DNA from: an uncultured Lachnospiraceae bacterium
Lineage (GTDB): Bacteria; Bacillota; Clostridia; Lachnospirales; Lachnospiraceae
NCBI GenBank assembly: GCA_902781655.1
Contig: CACZJZ010000009.1
Span: 28,583 to 92,582, forward strand
Direction of reading: 5' to 3'
Length of the DNA stretch: 64,000 nucleotides
Made by a program: the position numbers and the translations under genes. Below are positions 27,415-35,065 of this stretch, in pieces. Each line of letters opens with the position of its first letter. Position 1 is the first letter of the stretch. Below the pieces are notes generated by a model. The model ran no database searches. It saw only the letters and a list, made by a program, of their open reading frames with translations, and was not told the origin of the DNA.

Positions 27415-27445
27415 CGAAAATAACACGGTAATTTGTTGTGACTTA

Positions 27446-27484
27446 GGAGATTTTCGCATCGCGGAAATCTCCTTTTGTTTTTCC
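27446..27484 (+). terminator. Terminator just outside the right inverted repeat
   Basis: GGAGATTT (27446-27453) pairs with AAATCTCC (27465-27472), extended by a CG pair inside, followed by TTTTGTTTTT. It reads rightwards and would catch transcription from the promoter if the segment were flipped (start near 27373). Confidence 0.8.
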
Positions 27485-27526
27485 AGTGCGGTGATTCAAT
27501 AACGCCTTCAATCGCTATCTCGTCTC

Positions 27527-27606
27527 GCTTTATAAATCGCTGTTCTGCTCTTTTTAATTATACAATGCTCTATAAATAAGTCAATAGCTCTTTTTATAGA
27601 GCGGAT
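27527..27606 (+). repeat. Four iteron-like repeats with exact 20-bp period upstream of the XRE gene
   Basis: GCTTTATAAATC (27527), GCTCTTTTTAAT (27547), GCTCTATAAATA (27567) and GCTCTTTTTATA (27587) start exactly 20 bp apart. The last also forms an inverted repeat GCTCT-N6-AGAGC (27587-27602). A TATAAT at about 27623 follows, so these can be operators of the adjacent repressor; iterons of an origin are an alternative. Confidence 0.7.
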
Positions 27607-27656
27607 AAAAAATGCCGGGCAAGCTATAATTTTATCCAGAAAGGGGCGGCATTTTT

Positions 27657-27944
27657 ATGAGCAAGGAAGGCGTCAGCTTTAAGAACAGAGATCGTTTTAT
27701 TCAACTTGGTATCGCAATTTCAACTCTGCGCAAATTGCGTGGCATGTCTCAGGATCAACTGGCAGAGAAGGCCAATATGAGCCGCTCTCATCTAAGCGCC
27801 ATTGAAGCGCCTAACATGATCAGAAGCTTTTCCTTGGAGACACTATTCAATCTTGCAGATGCATTGATGATCACACCATCTGATCTTCTCAACACATCAC
27901 TTTTCTCTGCGCAAATCAACGAGCTTACGGATTCTGAGAAGTAA
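27657..27944 (+). CDS. XRE-family (Cro/CI-type) transcriptional regulator
   Basis: 95 residues, a single helix-turn-helix domain: LGIAISTLRKLRGMSQDQLAEKANMSRSHLSAIEAPN (about residues 17-53), followed by FSLETLFNLADALMITPSDLL. The length is that of small element-borne repressors. AAAGGGGCGG lies before the ATG. The direct repeats at 27527-27606 are its probable operators, so it is likely autoregulated and controls the element from this edge. Transcription is opposite to the conjugation operon and ends at the hairpin 28037-28073. Confidence 0.85.
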   Translation: MSKEGVSFKNRDRFIQLGIAISTLRKLRGMSQDQLAEKANMSRSHLSAIEAPNMIRSFSLETLFNLADALMITPSDLLNTSLFSAQINELTDSEK

Positions 27945-28036
27945 CCCAACTACTGTTCTTTCTCTGTATTAAATCTCCGATAGAGTGGGTCCTTCTGGGA
28001 GGTCCATCATGAACCTCCCCTGGGTTCAGCAAATGG

Positions 28037-28073
28037 GCGCAGTCCTCCCTTGGCGGAGGACTGCGCTTTTTTT
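28037..28073 (+). terminator. Strong rho-independent terminator behind the XRE gene
   Basis: A perfect 12-bp stem, GCGCAGTCCTCC (28037-28048) with GGAGGACTGCGC (28055-28066), loop CTTGGC, then seven T. A second hairpin GGGAGGT/ACCTCCC lies at 27997-28019. The minus-strand conjugation operon ends just to the right (28080), so it separates two convergent units. Confidence 0.92.
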
Positions 28074-28079
28074 ACGGCC

Positions 28080-28337
28080 TTACTGCATGGAATACAGGTT
28101 GGATGTGCTGCTCCCATTGTCACGGTAGCGTGGGATCTTTTGCAGGTATCCATGCTGCTCCAGATCCGTCAATGCCCGTTTGACCGTGGAGCGTGACAAT
28201 CGCATGTCGGACGCAATCGTCTTGATTCCTGGCCAGCATTTTCCCTCGCTGTCTGCGCGGTCACGCAGATACATATAAACTGCCCTCGCTCTGGAGGGCA
28301 GCTCGGTGTCGGCATAAATTGTTCCAAAGTAACTCAT
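28080..28337 (-). CDS. HTH_36-type DNA-binding protein
   Basis: 85 residues with one winged helix-turn-helix: ARAVYMYLRDRADSEGKCWPGIKTIASDMRLSRSTVKRALTDLEQHGYL (about 17-65), the helix_turn_helix_36 form common in replication-initiation and regulatory proteins of mobile elements. The C-terminal tail GSSTSNLYSMQ is short, so this is the DNA-binding domain alone. ATG 28337 overlaps the virD4 stop (ATGA) with AGGAGGATCT in front. It is the last gene of the leftward conjugation operon. Confidence 0.82.
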   Translation of the reverse strand: MSYFGTIYADTELPSRARAVYMYLRDRADSEGKCWPGIKTIASDMRLSRSTVKRALTDLEQHGYLQKIPRYRDNGSSTSNLYSMQ

Positions 28338-30154
28338 AGATCCTCCTCACCATAGGTTTTCATCTGCTTTCCGCCCCTGCGCCGAGGCTTATCTACAGCA
28401 GGCTCATGGGCAATGCCGCCGCGTCCGGAAACGGCATAGGCTCCACGCATATCCGCATTTTCCGCCTTATTTGACTGCGGGAGGTTACGCTCCAGATCTT
28501 CACGGTTGGCATAGGCTACTACACGATCTGCCCGCTCCGGCACGATATAAGGCTCCTCGAAGGTGATACCCCATTCCAGGAAAAGCCGCAGGCGGGTACG
28601 CATGGGATACCGCCCCGTTTTCTGGACAATAAAATTCCCCTTTGGAATCGCCTTCAACTCATCAGCCGTCAGCAGCGGACGCTCCATCATCTGCAGACTT
28701 TGGCTGGGATCGTTCTTCCCGCGGCTTACAGACCCAGATAAAACGGTACGGTTTCCGAGTGCCTTCGACAGCACCTCCGCCGTCTGACTGTTAGGTGCAA
28801 AGCCGCCGAAGATGGTATCCTGGCAGTTGTCCTGAATAATTTCGCTTCCTTCTTTTCCGTAGTTCTTTTCAAGCTGCGCTAAGGACTGAATGATTGGCAC
28901 CAGCGTCAGGCGGCGGGAACGGCCTGCGGAGAACAGCGGAAGGACATCGAAGGGCGGCATGGTACCAAACTCATCGCAAAACAGCACCACGCGGTTTTGC
29001 AGCTTGCCACCGTTTTCATCCGCTACGGCGAACAGCTCTCGACTCAGATTCTGGATCATCAAGCCCGCCATGAAGTTTTTCGTGGTGTCCTCCTCCGGAA
29101 GAATGAGGAAGATGGCAGACTTTTCAGAGCCGAACTTTTCCGCGTCAATGGCGCTGTCAAAGCAGAGCACCTGTTCCAGCTCCGAGTCCAGAAACGCATT
29201 GAGACGAGAAAGCACAGTAGACATGACAGAAGCCATGGCCTGTTCCGCGCTATTGAGTGCAGCGCCCGCAAACCATCTGGCTTTGTGGTCAGGTGGCAGC
29301 TTACCCATCAGAAGCTGAAAGTGACTCTTGCCCTTTACCTTACTGGGTTCCAACAGATCCTGCACTAACTTGAAAACGGAAACGATATGCCGGCGTTCCT
29401 GGGGATGCTCCTCATCCGGCGGAAGAAACTCCGCCAGCATCAGGATGACCGAGGTGAGCAGTCCCTCCGCCGCATCATAGAAAAAGGCGTTCTGTCCGCG
29501 ATTGCTGTCATCGCCATCGGGGTTGACAATGGTTTTGGCAAGGATCTTGGCGTATTTCTCCGCCTTGGCTCGAGCCGCCAGGTTCTTGGGATCCTCTCGT
29601 GCGATATCCATGTAGCGGTTGACCAGTGTCAGCAGATTATTGCCATCTGAACGAGTAGGATTGCGCAGGTCGATGACGGACACATTGTAGCCGTAGCAGT
29701 TCTTTGCAATCGTACCGTAATTTCGAGCCAGGTCACCCTTGCTGTCCAACGCCAGCCAGCTCATACCGGAGGCGCAGGCGTATTCCAGATTGGGATACAG
29801 GAAGAATGCGGTTTTGCCAATACCGCTGGCGCCGATCATAAGGCAGTGAATGTCATCGCTATCCACCAGTGCGGTGAGTTCCTGCGGTTGCCCCTTGCAA
29901 CCGAGGATCAATCCCTGCTCCGTGGGGAGATTCTGTCCTCTGCGCCACTCTCTGACTTTGAAGGGCACATGGGCATAGGTCTGCTTGATTTCCTTGTCGG
30001 TGGCCCATCGGGCTGTACCATGCTGCCCATCGCCCACAGTGCGGGATTTGATATTGCCAAGGGTATAGTGATGGGACATCATGGACAGCCCGCCGATGAC
30101 AAGGAACATCGCCGCTCCCGCCGCGATCAGAATCCAGATACTTGCGTTCAACAT
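28334..30154 (-). CDS. virD4: VirD4/TraG-type coupling protein
   Basis: 606 residues. An N-terminal transmembrane segment (ILIAAGAAMFLVIGGLSMM), then the motor domain with Walker A GASGIGKT (near residue 109) and Walker B VVLFCDEFGTMPPF (near 390), and IIQSLAQLEKNYG with the RecA-like pore motifs. It brings the relaxase-DNA complex to the secretion channel and powers transfer. Short for a VirD4 but with all ATPase motifs. It sits between the DUF3991 gene and a small HTH gene at the end of the operon. Confidence 0.93.
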   Translation of the reverse strand: MLNASIWILIAAGAAMFLVIGGLSMMSHHYTLGNIKSRTVGDGQHGTARWATDKEIKQTYAHVPFKVREWRRGQNLPTEQGLILGCKGQPQELTALVDSDDIHCLMIGASGIGKTAFFLYPNLEYACASGMSWLALDSKGDLARNYGTIAKNCYGYNVSVIDLRNPTRSDGNNLLTLVNRYMDIAREDPKNLAARAKAEKYAKILAKTIVNPDGDDSNRGQNAFFYDAAEGLLTSVILMLAEFLPPDEEHPQERRHIVSVFKLVQDLLEPSKVKGKSHFQLLMGKLPPDHKARWFAGAALNSAEQAMASVMSTVLSRLNAFLDSELEQVLCFDSAIDAEKFGSEKSAIFLILPEEDTTKNFMAGLMIQNLSRELFAVADENGGKLQNRVVLFCDEFGTMPPFDVLPLFSAGRSRRLTLVPIIQSLAQLEKNYGKEGSEIIQDNCQDTIFGGFAPNSQTAEVLSKALGNRTVLSGSVSRGKNDPSQSLQMMERPLLTADELKAIPKGNFIVQKTGRYPMRTRLRLFLEWGITFEEPYIVPERADRVVAYANREDLERNLPQSNKAENADMRGAYAVSGRGGIAHEPAVDKPRRRGGKQMKTYGEEDL

Positions 30155-30155
30155 T

Positions 30156-31073
30156 TCACCTCATTTCATTCATAGAAAAGCCCTGAGCGTTTTCGGCGCT
30201 CAGGGTCAGGTCGTCATTCCAGTCTTTGTTCTCCGGGATCAGGCGCTCCACGGAATAGCGCACCTCTAACTGATTCTGCATCCGGCGGCTGGCCTGATGA
30301 CCAGCTTCATCGTTATCGAGACAGAGCAGAACGGTATCGAGCTGCGGCGCTTGCTCCAATATCTGAACTACCGGCTGAATGGATGTGCCGCAGCAGGTCA
30401 CATAGCTATGCCGCTGCCAGTTCTCCGGATAAAGGGTGATGAAGGACAGCATATCGATGGGTGCTTCAAACACATACAGACTTCTGTCTGTGCCGACATG
30501 ATGGAAGCTGTATCGCAGGTCGCTGCCCTCCACATTCAGACGGAAGGCTTTTCCGTAGCTGTTGGCGCTGCGCTTATGGGCGTGGCGGGGAACACCATCT
30601 GTATCCGTACCAACAAACACGGCGTTGTGATATTCGGCATCCTCATACAGAAGCCCAGCCTTGGCAAAGTGCGCCACCACATCTCTTGCGATGCCGCGAT
30701 GCTTGATGAGATACGCAAACACTCTGCGCATATCTTTGTTGGCGGGCGGCAGTGCAAATGGCTTCACAGGTTCCTCTGTACGTTCCCCGGCAGAAGGATA
30801 CGCCGTCCCCAGTTCACCGCCCAGCAGCATTGTCACTGCGTCCGGGTAGCTAAGGCCGTAGAACCGCTGCACAAAGCTGACGGCATGTCCGCCTCGCTCC
30901 TCCGCATGGTCATACCATTCGTTGCCTCGGACGGTCACGCTGTGGTCACTGGCAAGACGTTTTTCTCTGCCGGAGGAAAGCAGCTTTTCACCACGGCAGC
31001 GCAGGAACTCCTCCAGATTCACTGCGGCGGCGCGCTGTTTCTGTTCTTCGGTGAAATGAATATAGCTTGACAT
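30156..31073 (-). CDS. DUF3991/TOPRIM-domain protein of conjugative elements
   Basis: 305 residues. The first part (HFTEEQKQRAAAVNLEEFLRCRG ... GNEWYDHAEERGGHAVSFVQRFYGLSYPDAV) is the zinc-free primase-like N-terminus; the middle matches DUF3991 (HRGIARDVVAHFAKAGLLYED); the last part is a TOPRIM fold with FEAPIDMLSF and VLLCLDNDEAGHQA metal-binding acidic residues. Its relatives sit beside relaxases and probably act in strand processing or priming after transfer. AAAGGAGAACTCC precedes the ATG. Confidence 0.85.
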   Translation of the reverse strand: MSSYIHFTEEQKQRAAAVNLEEFLRCRGEKLLSSGREKRLASDHSVTVRGNEWYDHAEERGGHAVSFVQRFYGLSYPDAVTMLLGGELGTAYPSAGERTEEPVKPFALPPANKDMRRVFAYLIKHRGIARDVVAHFAKAGLLYEDAEYHNAVFVGTDTDGVPRHAHKRSANSYGKAFRLNVEGSDLRYSFHHVGTDRSLYVFEAPIDMLSFITLYPENWQRHSYVTCCGTSIQPVVQILEQAPQLDTVLLCLDNDEAGHQASRRMQNQLEVRYSVERLIPENKDWNDDLTLSAENAQGFSMNEMR

Positions 31074-31087
31074 GGAGTTCTCCTTTT

Positions 31088-33046
31088 TTACATACTCTGC
31101 TGATACTGCGTCTGCTCCTCGTGATCATCCGCCCTGTGACCCATAGCCATACGTTTCTCCATAAGCCGTCTGCGGCGTTTGGAGTCGATACGGATCCCCG
31201 CTGGGTTGCTTGGCGGAACAGAATTGCTTTGAAATATTCTGCTCATGTGATGGAGCAGCTTGGTTGCCGCCAGCATGACAGACGGATCCCGGAACTGGTC
31301 AAAGCGGTCGAGAAAAAATCGTGCATACTCATTGCCCTGTGCCGCAGCTCGAATCAGCCATTCTCTGGCCTGCTCACGATCCAGAGGGACATCCCGGCCC
31401 AAGAGATACAGCTTGCCCAAGGTGTACTGTGCAAATTGATTTTCCTGATCAGCGGAAGCTGTCAGATACACAAGAGCCTTTGCCACATCCTTCGGCACGG
31501 ACTCGTCGGCAAGATAAATCTTTCCGAGCCGATACCGTGCAAACTGGTTGCCATGGTCTGCGGCCTTGCTCAGCCATCCCATCGCTTCTACTGTACGCTT
31601 CTGAGTGAGGAGCAGCTTTCCGAGGGCGTACTCCGAGAAATCATTACCGGCTTCTGCAGAGTGGCGAAACCACTGCTCTGCTTTTTCGTGGTCACGCAAG
31701 GTGGAGAGATCATCTCGATAGAACTTACCAAGCTGATGTGCCGCAACGGTATATCCTTCCTCCCAGAGCCGTTCCAGCGCTTTGACTGCGTCTGCATGTT
31801 CCGCATCCAGCGCATAGATGTCCTGCAGAACGGCCTTTGCAGTACGGTATCGCTGCGCCTGCTCGTACACGCTGTAGGACTGATGCTCCTCCTTCTGACT
31901 TTCCGGCTCCGGCTCATCCTGCATCCTTTCATCCTCAAAGGTTGGGAGGCCGAGGCGAATGTTCTCGGCCTCCCGGATGATGTCGTTCTTGATTTTGCGA
32001 AACTCCTTGCGTTGGGATAGCGGGAGTCGCTCCCACGGGGTGCTGTGACCGTAACACTCGTTCAGTTCCTCGTGGATCTGATTCCACACCTCATAGCACT
32101 CAGAGACCTCCGGCAGCTCCGCCAGCGCATCCCCGATGGTATCAACAAGCTGCTTCAGCGGCTTTTTGAGATAGCCATACTGTTTCTTTCCAGTAGTCGT
32201 TTCCAGTGCCTGCACAAGCTGTCGCATGTTGTCCTCGATGATCGGGCTGTCGCAGATCTGGTGCTGCATCCGGCTGATCATTTCCCGCATGGCATTCTGT
32301 GCTGCCTCCACCAAGTCTGAGTAGGCCACATCCTTGCGCTCATAGATTTGCTGCATCTCATCCCGGAAGATAGCATTGGTCAGCTTGGAACGCATCGCCG
32401 CTATCCCGTCCTTGGTCAGGAAGCCTTCCTTGGGATCATCGGACCAGACCATCATGTGGATGTGCGGGTGATGTCCCTCATCATGGAAAGCGGCGCACCA
32501 GTGGAAGTTATCGAGCGATATCTTCATCGACTTCGCCAGCGTCGGCGCGTTCTCCATGAGGAGCGCGCGCCACGCATCGGCGTTGTTGTATTCCAAACGA
32601 GCAGCATCCTCACGGCGCAGAGAGTAGATGATGGTCCACACATTTCCTTCATGCGCTTCCAGCTCTGACATTGCCGAAGTGAGATCTACGGCAGTGGCAG
32701 AACTGAACAGGCCATGAGCACCTCGCTTCTGCACGCGGGGACGGGTAGCAATGTACTGCATATATCCGCTCTCTGAATCCATTTCGTGAAAGTTAGCATC
32801 CAGTGCCATACTAATAAATGCGGAGGCCGTACCAAGCGTGGGCGTTTTGCAGTAGTCCTCGTACTCAAACAGTTCCACCGCATCCGGAAAGTCCGTGAGC
32901 AGTTTTTGAATAAGCTCTCGCTGACCTTTTGTGACCGCACCGTTTCCAGCCAGCTTCTCCACGCCTTCACGGGTAGCGATGTAGCGCATGTACCCGCTGG
33001 CTTTCCCAGATTTGATATAGCCGCTTTTCTGTACGAGCTTCGCCAT
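31088..33046 (-). CDS. MobP-type relaxase with C-terminal Sel1 repeats
   Basis: 652 residues. The N-terminal half is a relaxase of the Firmicutes MobP3/MobL-like group: YIKSGKASGYMRYIATREGVE with the candidate catalytic Tyr, and the metal-binding HDEGHHPHIHMMVWSDD motif near residue 195. The middle is helical with many charged residues. From about 440 to 620 there are four or five Sel1/TPR units (AEQWFRHSAEAGNDFSEYALGKL and alike). The tail is basic. It should nick oriT and stay on the 5' end. A TPR-like tail could bind VirD4 or other partners (inference). It follows the mobC-like gene by 3 bp. Confidence 0.88.
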   Translation of the reverse strand: MAKLVQKSGYIKSGKASGYMRYIATREGVEKLAGNGAVTKGQRELIQKLLTDFPDAVELFEYEDYCKTPTLGTASAFISMALDANFHEMDSESGYMQYIATRPRVQKRGAHGLFSSATAVDLTSAMSELEAHEGNVWTIIYSLRREDAARLEYNNADAWRALLMENAPTLAKSMKISLDNFHWCAAFHDEGHHPHIHMMVWSDDPKEGFLTKDGIAAMRSKLTNAIFRDEMQQIYERKDVAYSDLVEAAQNAMREMISRMQHQICDSPIIEDNMRQLVQALETTTGKKQYGYLKKPLKQLVDTIGDALAELPEVSECYEVWNQIHEELNECYGHSTPWERLPLSQRKEFRKIKNDIIREAENIRLGLPTFEDERMQDEPEPESQKEEHQSYSVYEQAQRYRTAKAVLQDIYALDAEHADAVKALERLWEEGYTVAAHQLGKFYRDDLSTLRDHEKAEQWFRHSAEAGNDFSEYALGKLLLTQKRTVEAMGWLSKAADHGNQFARYRLGKIYLADESVPKDVAKALVYLTASADQENQFAQYTLGKLYLLGRDVPLDREQAREWLIRAAAQGNEYARFFLDRFDQFRDPSVMLAATKLLHHMSRIFQSNSVPPSNPAGIRIDSKRRRRLMEKRMAMGHRADDHEEQTQYQQSM

Positions 33047-33049
33047 CGC

Positions 33050-33451
33050 TTACACAGACTTCTGAAAGTCCATCGCATCCTTGAAGGAGATGCGGCCATT
33101 GGTCCGCTTCATATCTCGGATAGCCCTGCCGCGCAGGCGCTCATATGTTCCTTCGTCGATGTCGGTATCGTAGGCGATGATCTGTGCCATCAGGTTGATG
33201 TCCACGCCCTGCTTGAAAAGCAGAGAACTGATGCGGCTCGCAAAACCGTCCAGCGTTCCGGTCAGCGTCGTGGAGAGTACTTCAGGCAGAAACGCATTGG
33301 CGTTTTTCGTGTGTAAGGATCCAACATAAAACTCAATTGCTTTTTTGATAAACTCATTTTTGGCAGCACAGTTATCTGTGCGATAATAATCCTCGACCTT
33401 TTGCCACGTGCTGTCTGGCAACCAAATAGTGTGTTTGTTCTTATTGCTCAT
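33050..33451 (-). CDS. MobC-like relaxosome accessory protein
   Basis: 133 residues from ATG 33451 (GGAGGGACAAA in front; a longer reading frame to 33514 lacks a site). HTIWLPDSTWQKVEDYYRTDNCAAKNEFIKKAIEFYVG is a ribbon-helix-helix type DNA-binding start, followed by a helical segment LLFKQGVDINLMAQIIAY and an RGRAIRDMKRTNG basic patch typical of plasmid mobilisation accessory proteins. It is encoded between the putative oriT and the relaxase gene, the usual position for a nick-site recognition partner. Confidence 0.82.
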   Translation of the reverse strand: MSNKNKHTIWLPDSTWQKVEDYYRTDNCAAKNEFIKKAIEFYVGSLHTKNANAFLPEVLSTTLTGTLDGFASRISSLLFKQGVDINLMAQIIAYDTDIDEGTYERLRGRAIRDMKRTNGRISFKDAMDFQKSV

Positions 33452-33520
33452 TTTGTCCCTCCATACTGCTTGACGTCGCTCAAATCCACTGAAAACACTG
33501 GTTTTTTTGAGCAAATCTCA

Positions 33521-33765
33521 AATAAAAGCGTCAACGCTTGATTCCAATGGAGAAAAAGACGTCACTGAAAAAACTCGAAAACAGCCCGCACTGCGGGATG
33601 TTGTGAGTGCCCTGATGCTTAAAAGCGTCAGGGCTTTCTCCTGCTTTTCTTTCGTCGGATGCCAGTCTCCCCACAAAGCGGTTCAACACCCGCTCAAATC
33701 CCCGCAGTGGGGTACTTGCTCGGGCTGCCTGTAAAAAGCGCACACAGCGCCCCACAGGGGCGGAC
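33521..33765. other. Candidate oriT: cluster of inverted repeats upstream of mobC
   Basis: Non-coding stretch (33452-33772) with five dyads: AAGCG/CGCTT (33526-33539), CCCGCA/TGCGGG (33585-33597), GCCCTGATGC/GCGTCAGGGC (33609-33634), CCCCGCAGTGGGG (33700-33712) and CGCCCC/GGGGCG (33748-33762). Location beside mobC and the relaxase fits an origin of transfer. No nick site can be named from sequence alone, and the 33609-33634 dyad could equally be a terminator. Confidence 0.5.
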
Positions 33766-33772
33766 ACGGCGG

Positions 33773-34780
33773 TTACATCTGCATCCCAGGAGCCTGCGAT
33801 TCACTTTCACGAAGCTGCTGGGCGTATTCGTGCAGGCTCATGCCGGTTTGCTGCTGACAGAACGCCTCCATCTTGCTGAGCAGGACTTCCTGTTCAGCAG
33901 CATTGAGCGGGTAACTCCAGCTTTCTTCCGAACCGTCTCCCTTGCAGAGGTTCAGTTCCAGTGTGTCGCACAGACAATCCTGCTCCACATCATAGTTAGC
34001 GTAGATGTTGAGCCAGTCATCGTTCTGATCGGTGCAGACAAATGTCCCGAAGGCGGCATCCACATCGAAGTCCGCCTGCAGATAAAAGTTGAGCTTGCCG
34101 TCTGATTCGATGATCTCCTCACCGCAAGAAAAGTTCTGTGCGGAGAGATGACCTGCCGAGGTGATTTCTTTGCCTTTCAGATGATTCAACAGCTTGCGCC
34201 ACTTATCATCGCCCGATGCGAACTGCGACCGGGTGGCATGATAGACCGCCACCGATACATCACGCATTGCCCAGGTCTGCCAGCCATCCATAATGTGAAC
34301 AGCGGAGAACTCACGCTTGTCGAAGTTCACATCGAATACGCCGCGCACCTTTCCAGTGTTCTCCATGCGAAGGGCTGTCAGGGCATCAAACTCTTTTGCT
34401 GTGATGGGCTGCCCGCCGAAAAACATTCCGATGAATTTGCCCGGCGCCACGCCATTGTCTTTCGTAATATAACCGCGCAGCTTTTTCCCGACCGCCAACA
34501 GTTCCTTGCCGGGCGAGGTCTTGAAGTACCATTCCTGACCACGCTCCGTTACATGGTAGGCGGCATAAGTGCGGGCCGCTTCTTCCTCCGCACGCTGTGC
34601 AGCAGCTTCCGATTGGATCGCACGGCTGATGCGCGCATACTCCCGCTCCGGAAGCTGATTGCACAGCTCGTCCAGTACATTCTCCAGATGCTCCTGCAAG
34701 GTTTCGTCCCTGAGATGCTTCTCGATAGCATTTTTCCAACGCTGGTCGATCCATAGAACGATTTCTTCCTGCTGTGCCAT
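33773..34780 (-). CDS. Conjugative-element protein of unknown function
   Basis: 335 residues, soluble, acidic. The first 75 residues are helical and charged (EHLENVLDELCNQLPEREYARI...AAQRAEEEAARTYAAYHV), then a mixed region with GKELLAVGKKLRGYITKDNG and KFIGMFFGGQPITAKEFDAL, and a C-terminal beta-rich part ending in a glutamine/methionine tail (SQAPGMQM) that several neighbours share. I do not assign a family. It is in the operon between the DUF6103 gene (1 bp gap) and the putative oriT. GGAGGGCAACTGAT precedes its ATG. Confidence 0.7.
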   Translation of the reverse strand: MAQQEEIVLWIDQRWKNAIEKHLRDETLQEHLENVLDELCNQLPEREYARISRAIQSEAAAQRAEEEAARTYAAYHVTERGQEWYFKTSPGKELLAVGKKLRGYITKDNGVAPGKFIGMFFGGQPITAKEFDALTALRMENTGKVRGVFDVNFDKREFSAVHIMDGWQTWAMRDVSVAVYHATRSQFASGDDKWRKLLNHLKGKEITSAGHLSAQNFSCGEEIIESDGKLNFYLQADFDVDAAFGTFVCTDQNDDWLNIYANYDVEQDCLCDTLELNLCKGDGSEESWSYPLNAAEQEVLLSKMEAFCQQQTGMSLHEYAQQLRESESQAPGMQM

Positions 34781-34781
34781 A

Positions 34782-35054
34782 TCAGTTGCCCTCCTTCACC
34801 GTGACCGCCATGGGCTTCGGCTCACTACTCGGCGTTTTGGGTACGGCAGATTTGGCAGTGCGCTTAGGCTTGGGAGCAGGGACAGCCTTGCTGTCCAGAT
34901 ACTCCCGCACAGCTTCCGGCACCGTCTGCTCATAGAGCTGCTTGAGCGCATCGTCCATGCGGGCCTGCACGGAGGAGTGTTCCTTGCGGAGAGAAAACTC
35001 CAGTGCATCCAGCTTGTCATCGTCAAAGGTGAGTGTAATATTTACTTTCTTCAT
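34782..35054 (-). CDS. DUF6103-like small protein
   Basis: 90 residues: MKKVNITLTFDDDKLDALEFSLRKEHSSVQARMDDALKQLYEQTVPEAVREYLDSK fits the DUF6103 pattern as I remember it, a ribbon-helix-helix-like N-terminus, and the remainder is a proline/lysine tail. Strong GAGGAGGTACAGT in front of the ATG. A DNA-binding or regulatory role in the element is possible but unproven. It follows the NlpC/P60 gene by 11 bp. Confidence 0.75.
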   Translation of the reverse strand: MKKVNITLTFDDDKLDALEFSLRKEHSSVQARMDDALKQLYEQTVPEAVREYLDSKAVPAPKPKRTAKSAVPKTPSSEPKPMAVTVKEGN

Positions 35055-35065
35055 ACTGTACCTCC

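Noticed and set aside
27997-28019. GGGAGGT/ACCTCCC hairpin as a riboswitch or small RNA
   Set aside because: A simple hairpin between gene end and terminator; no conserved structure beyond the stem.
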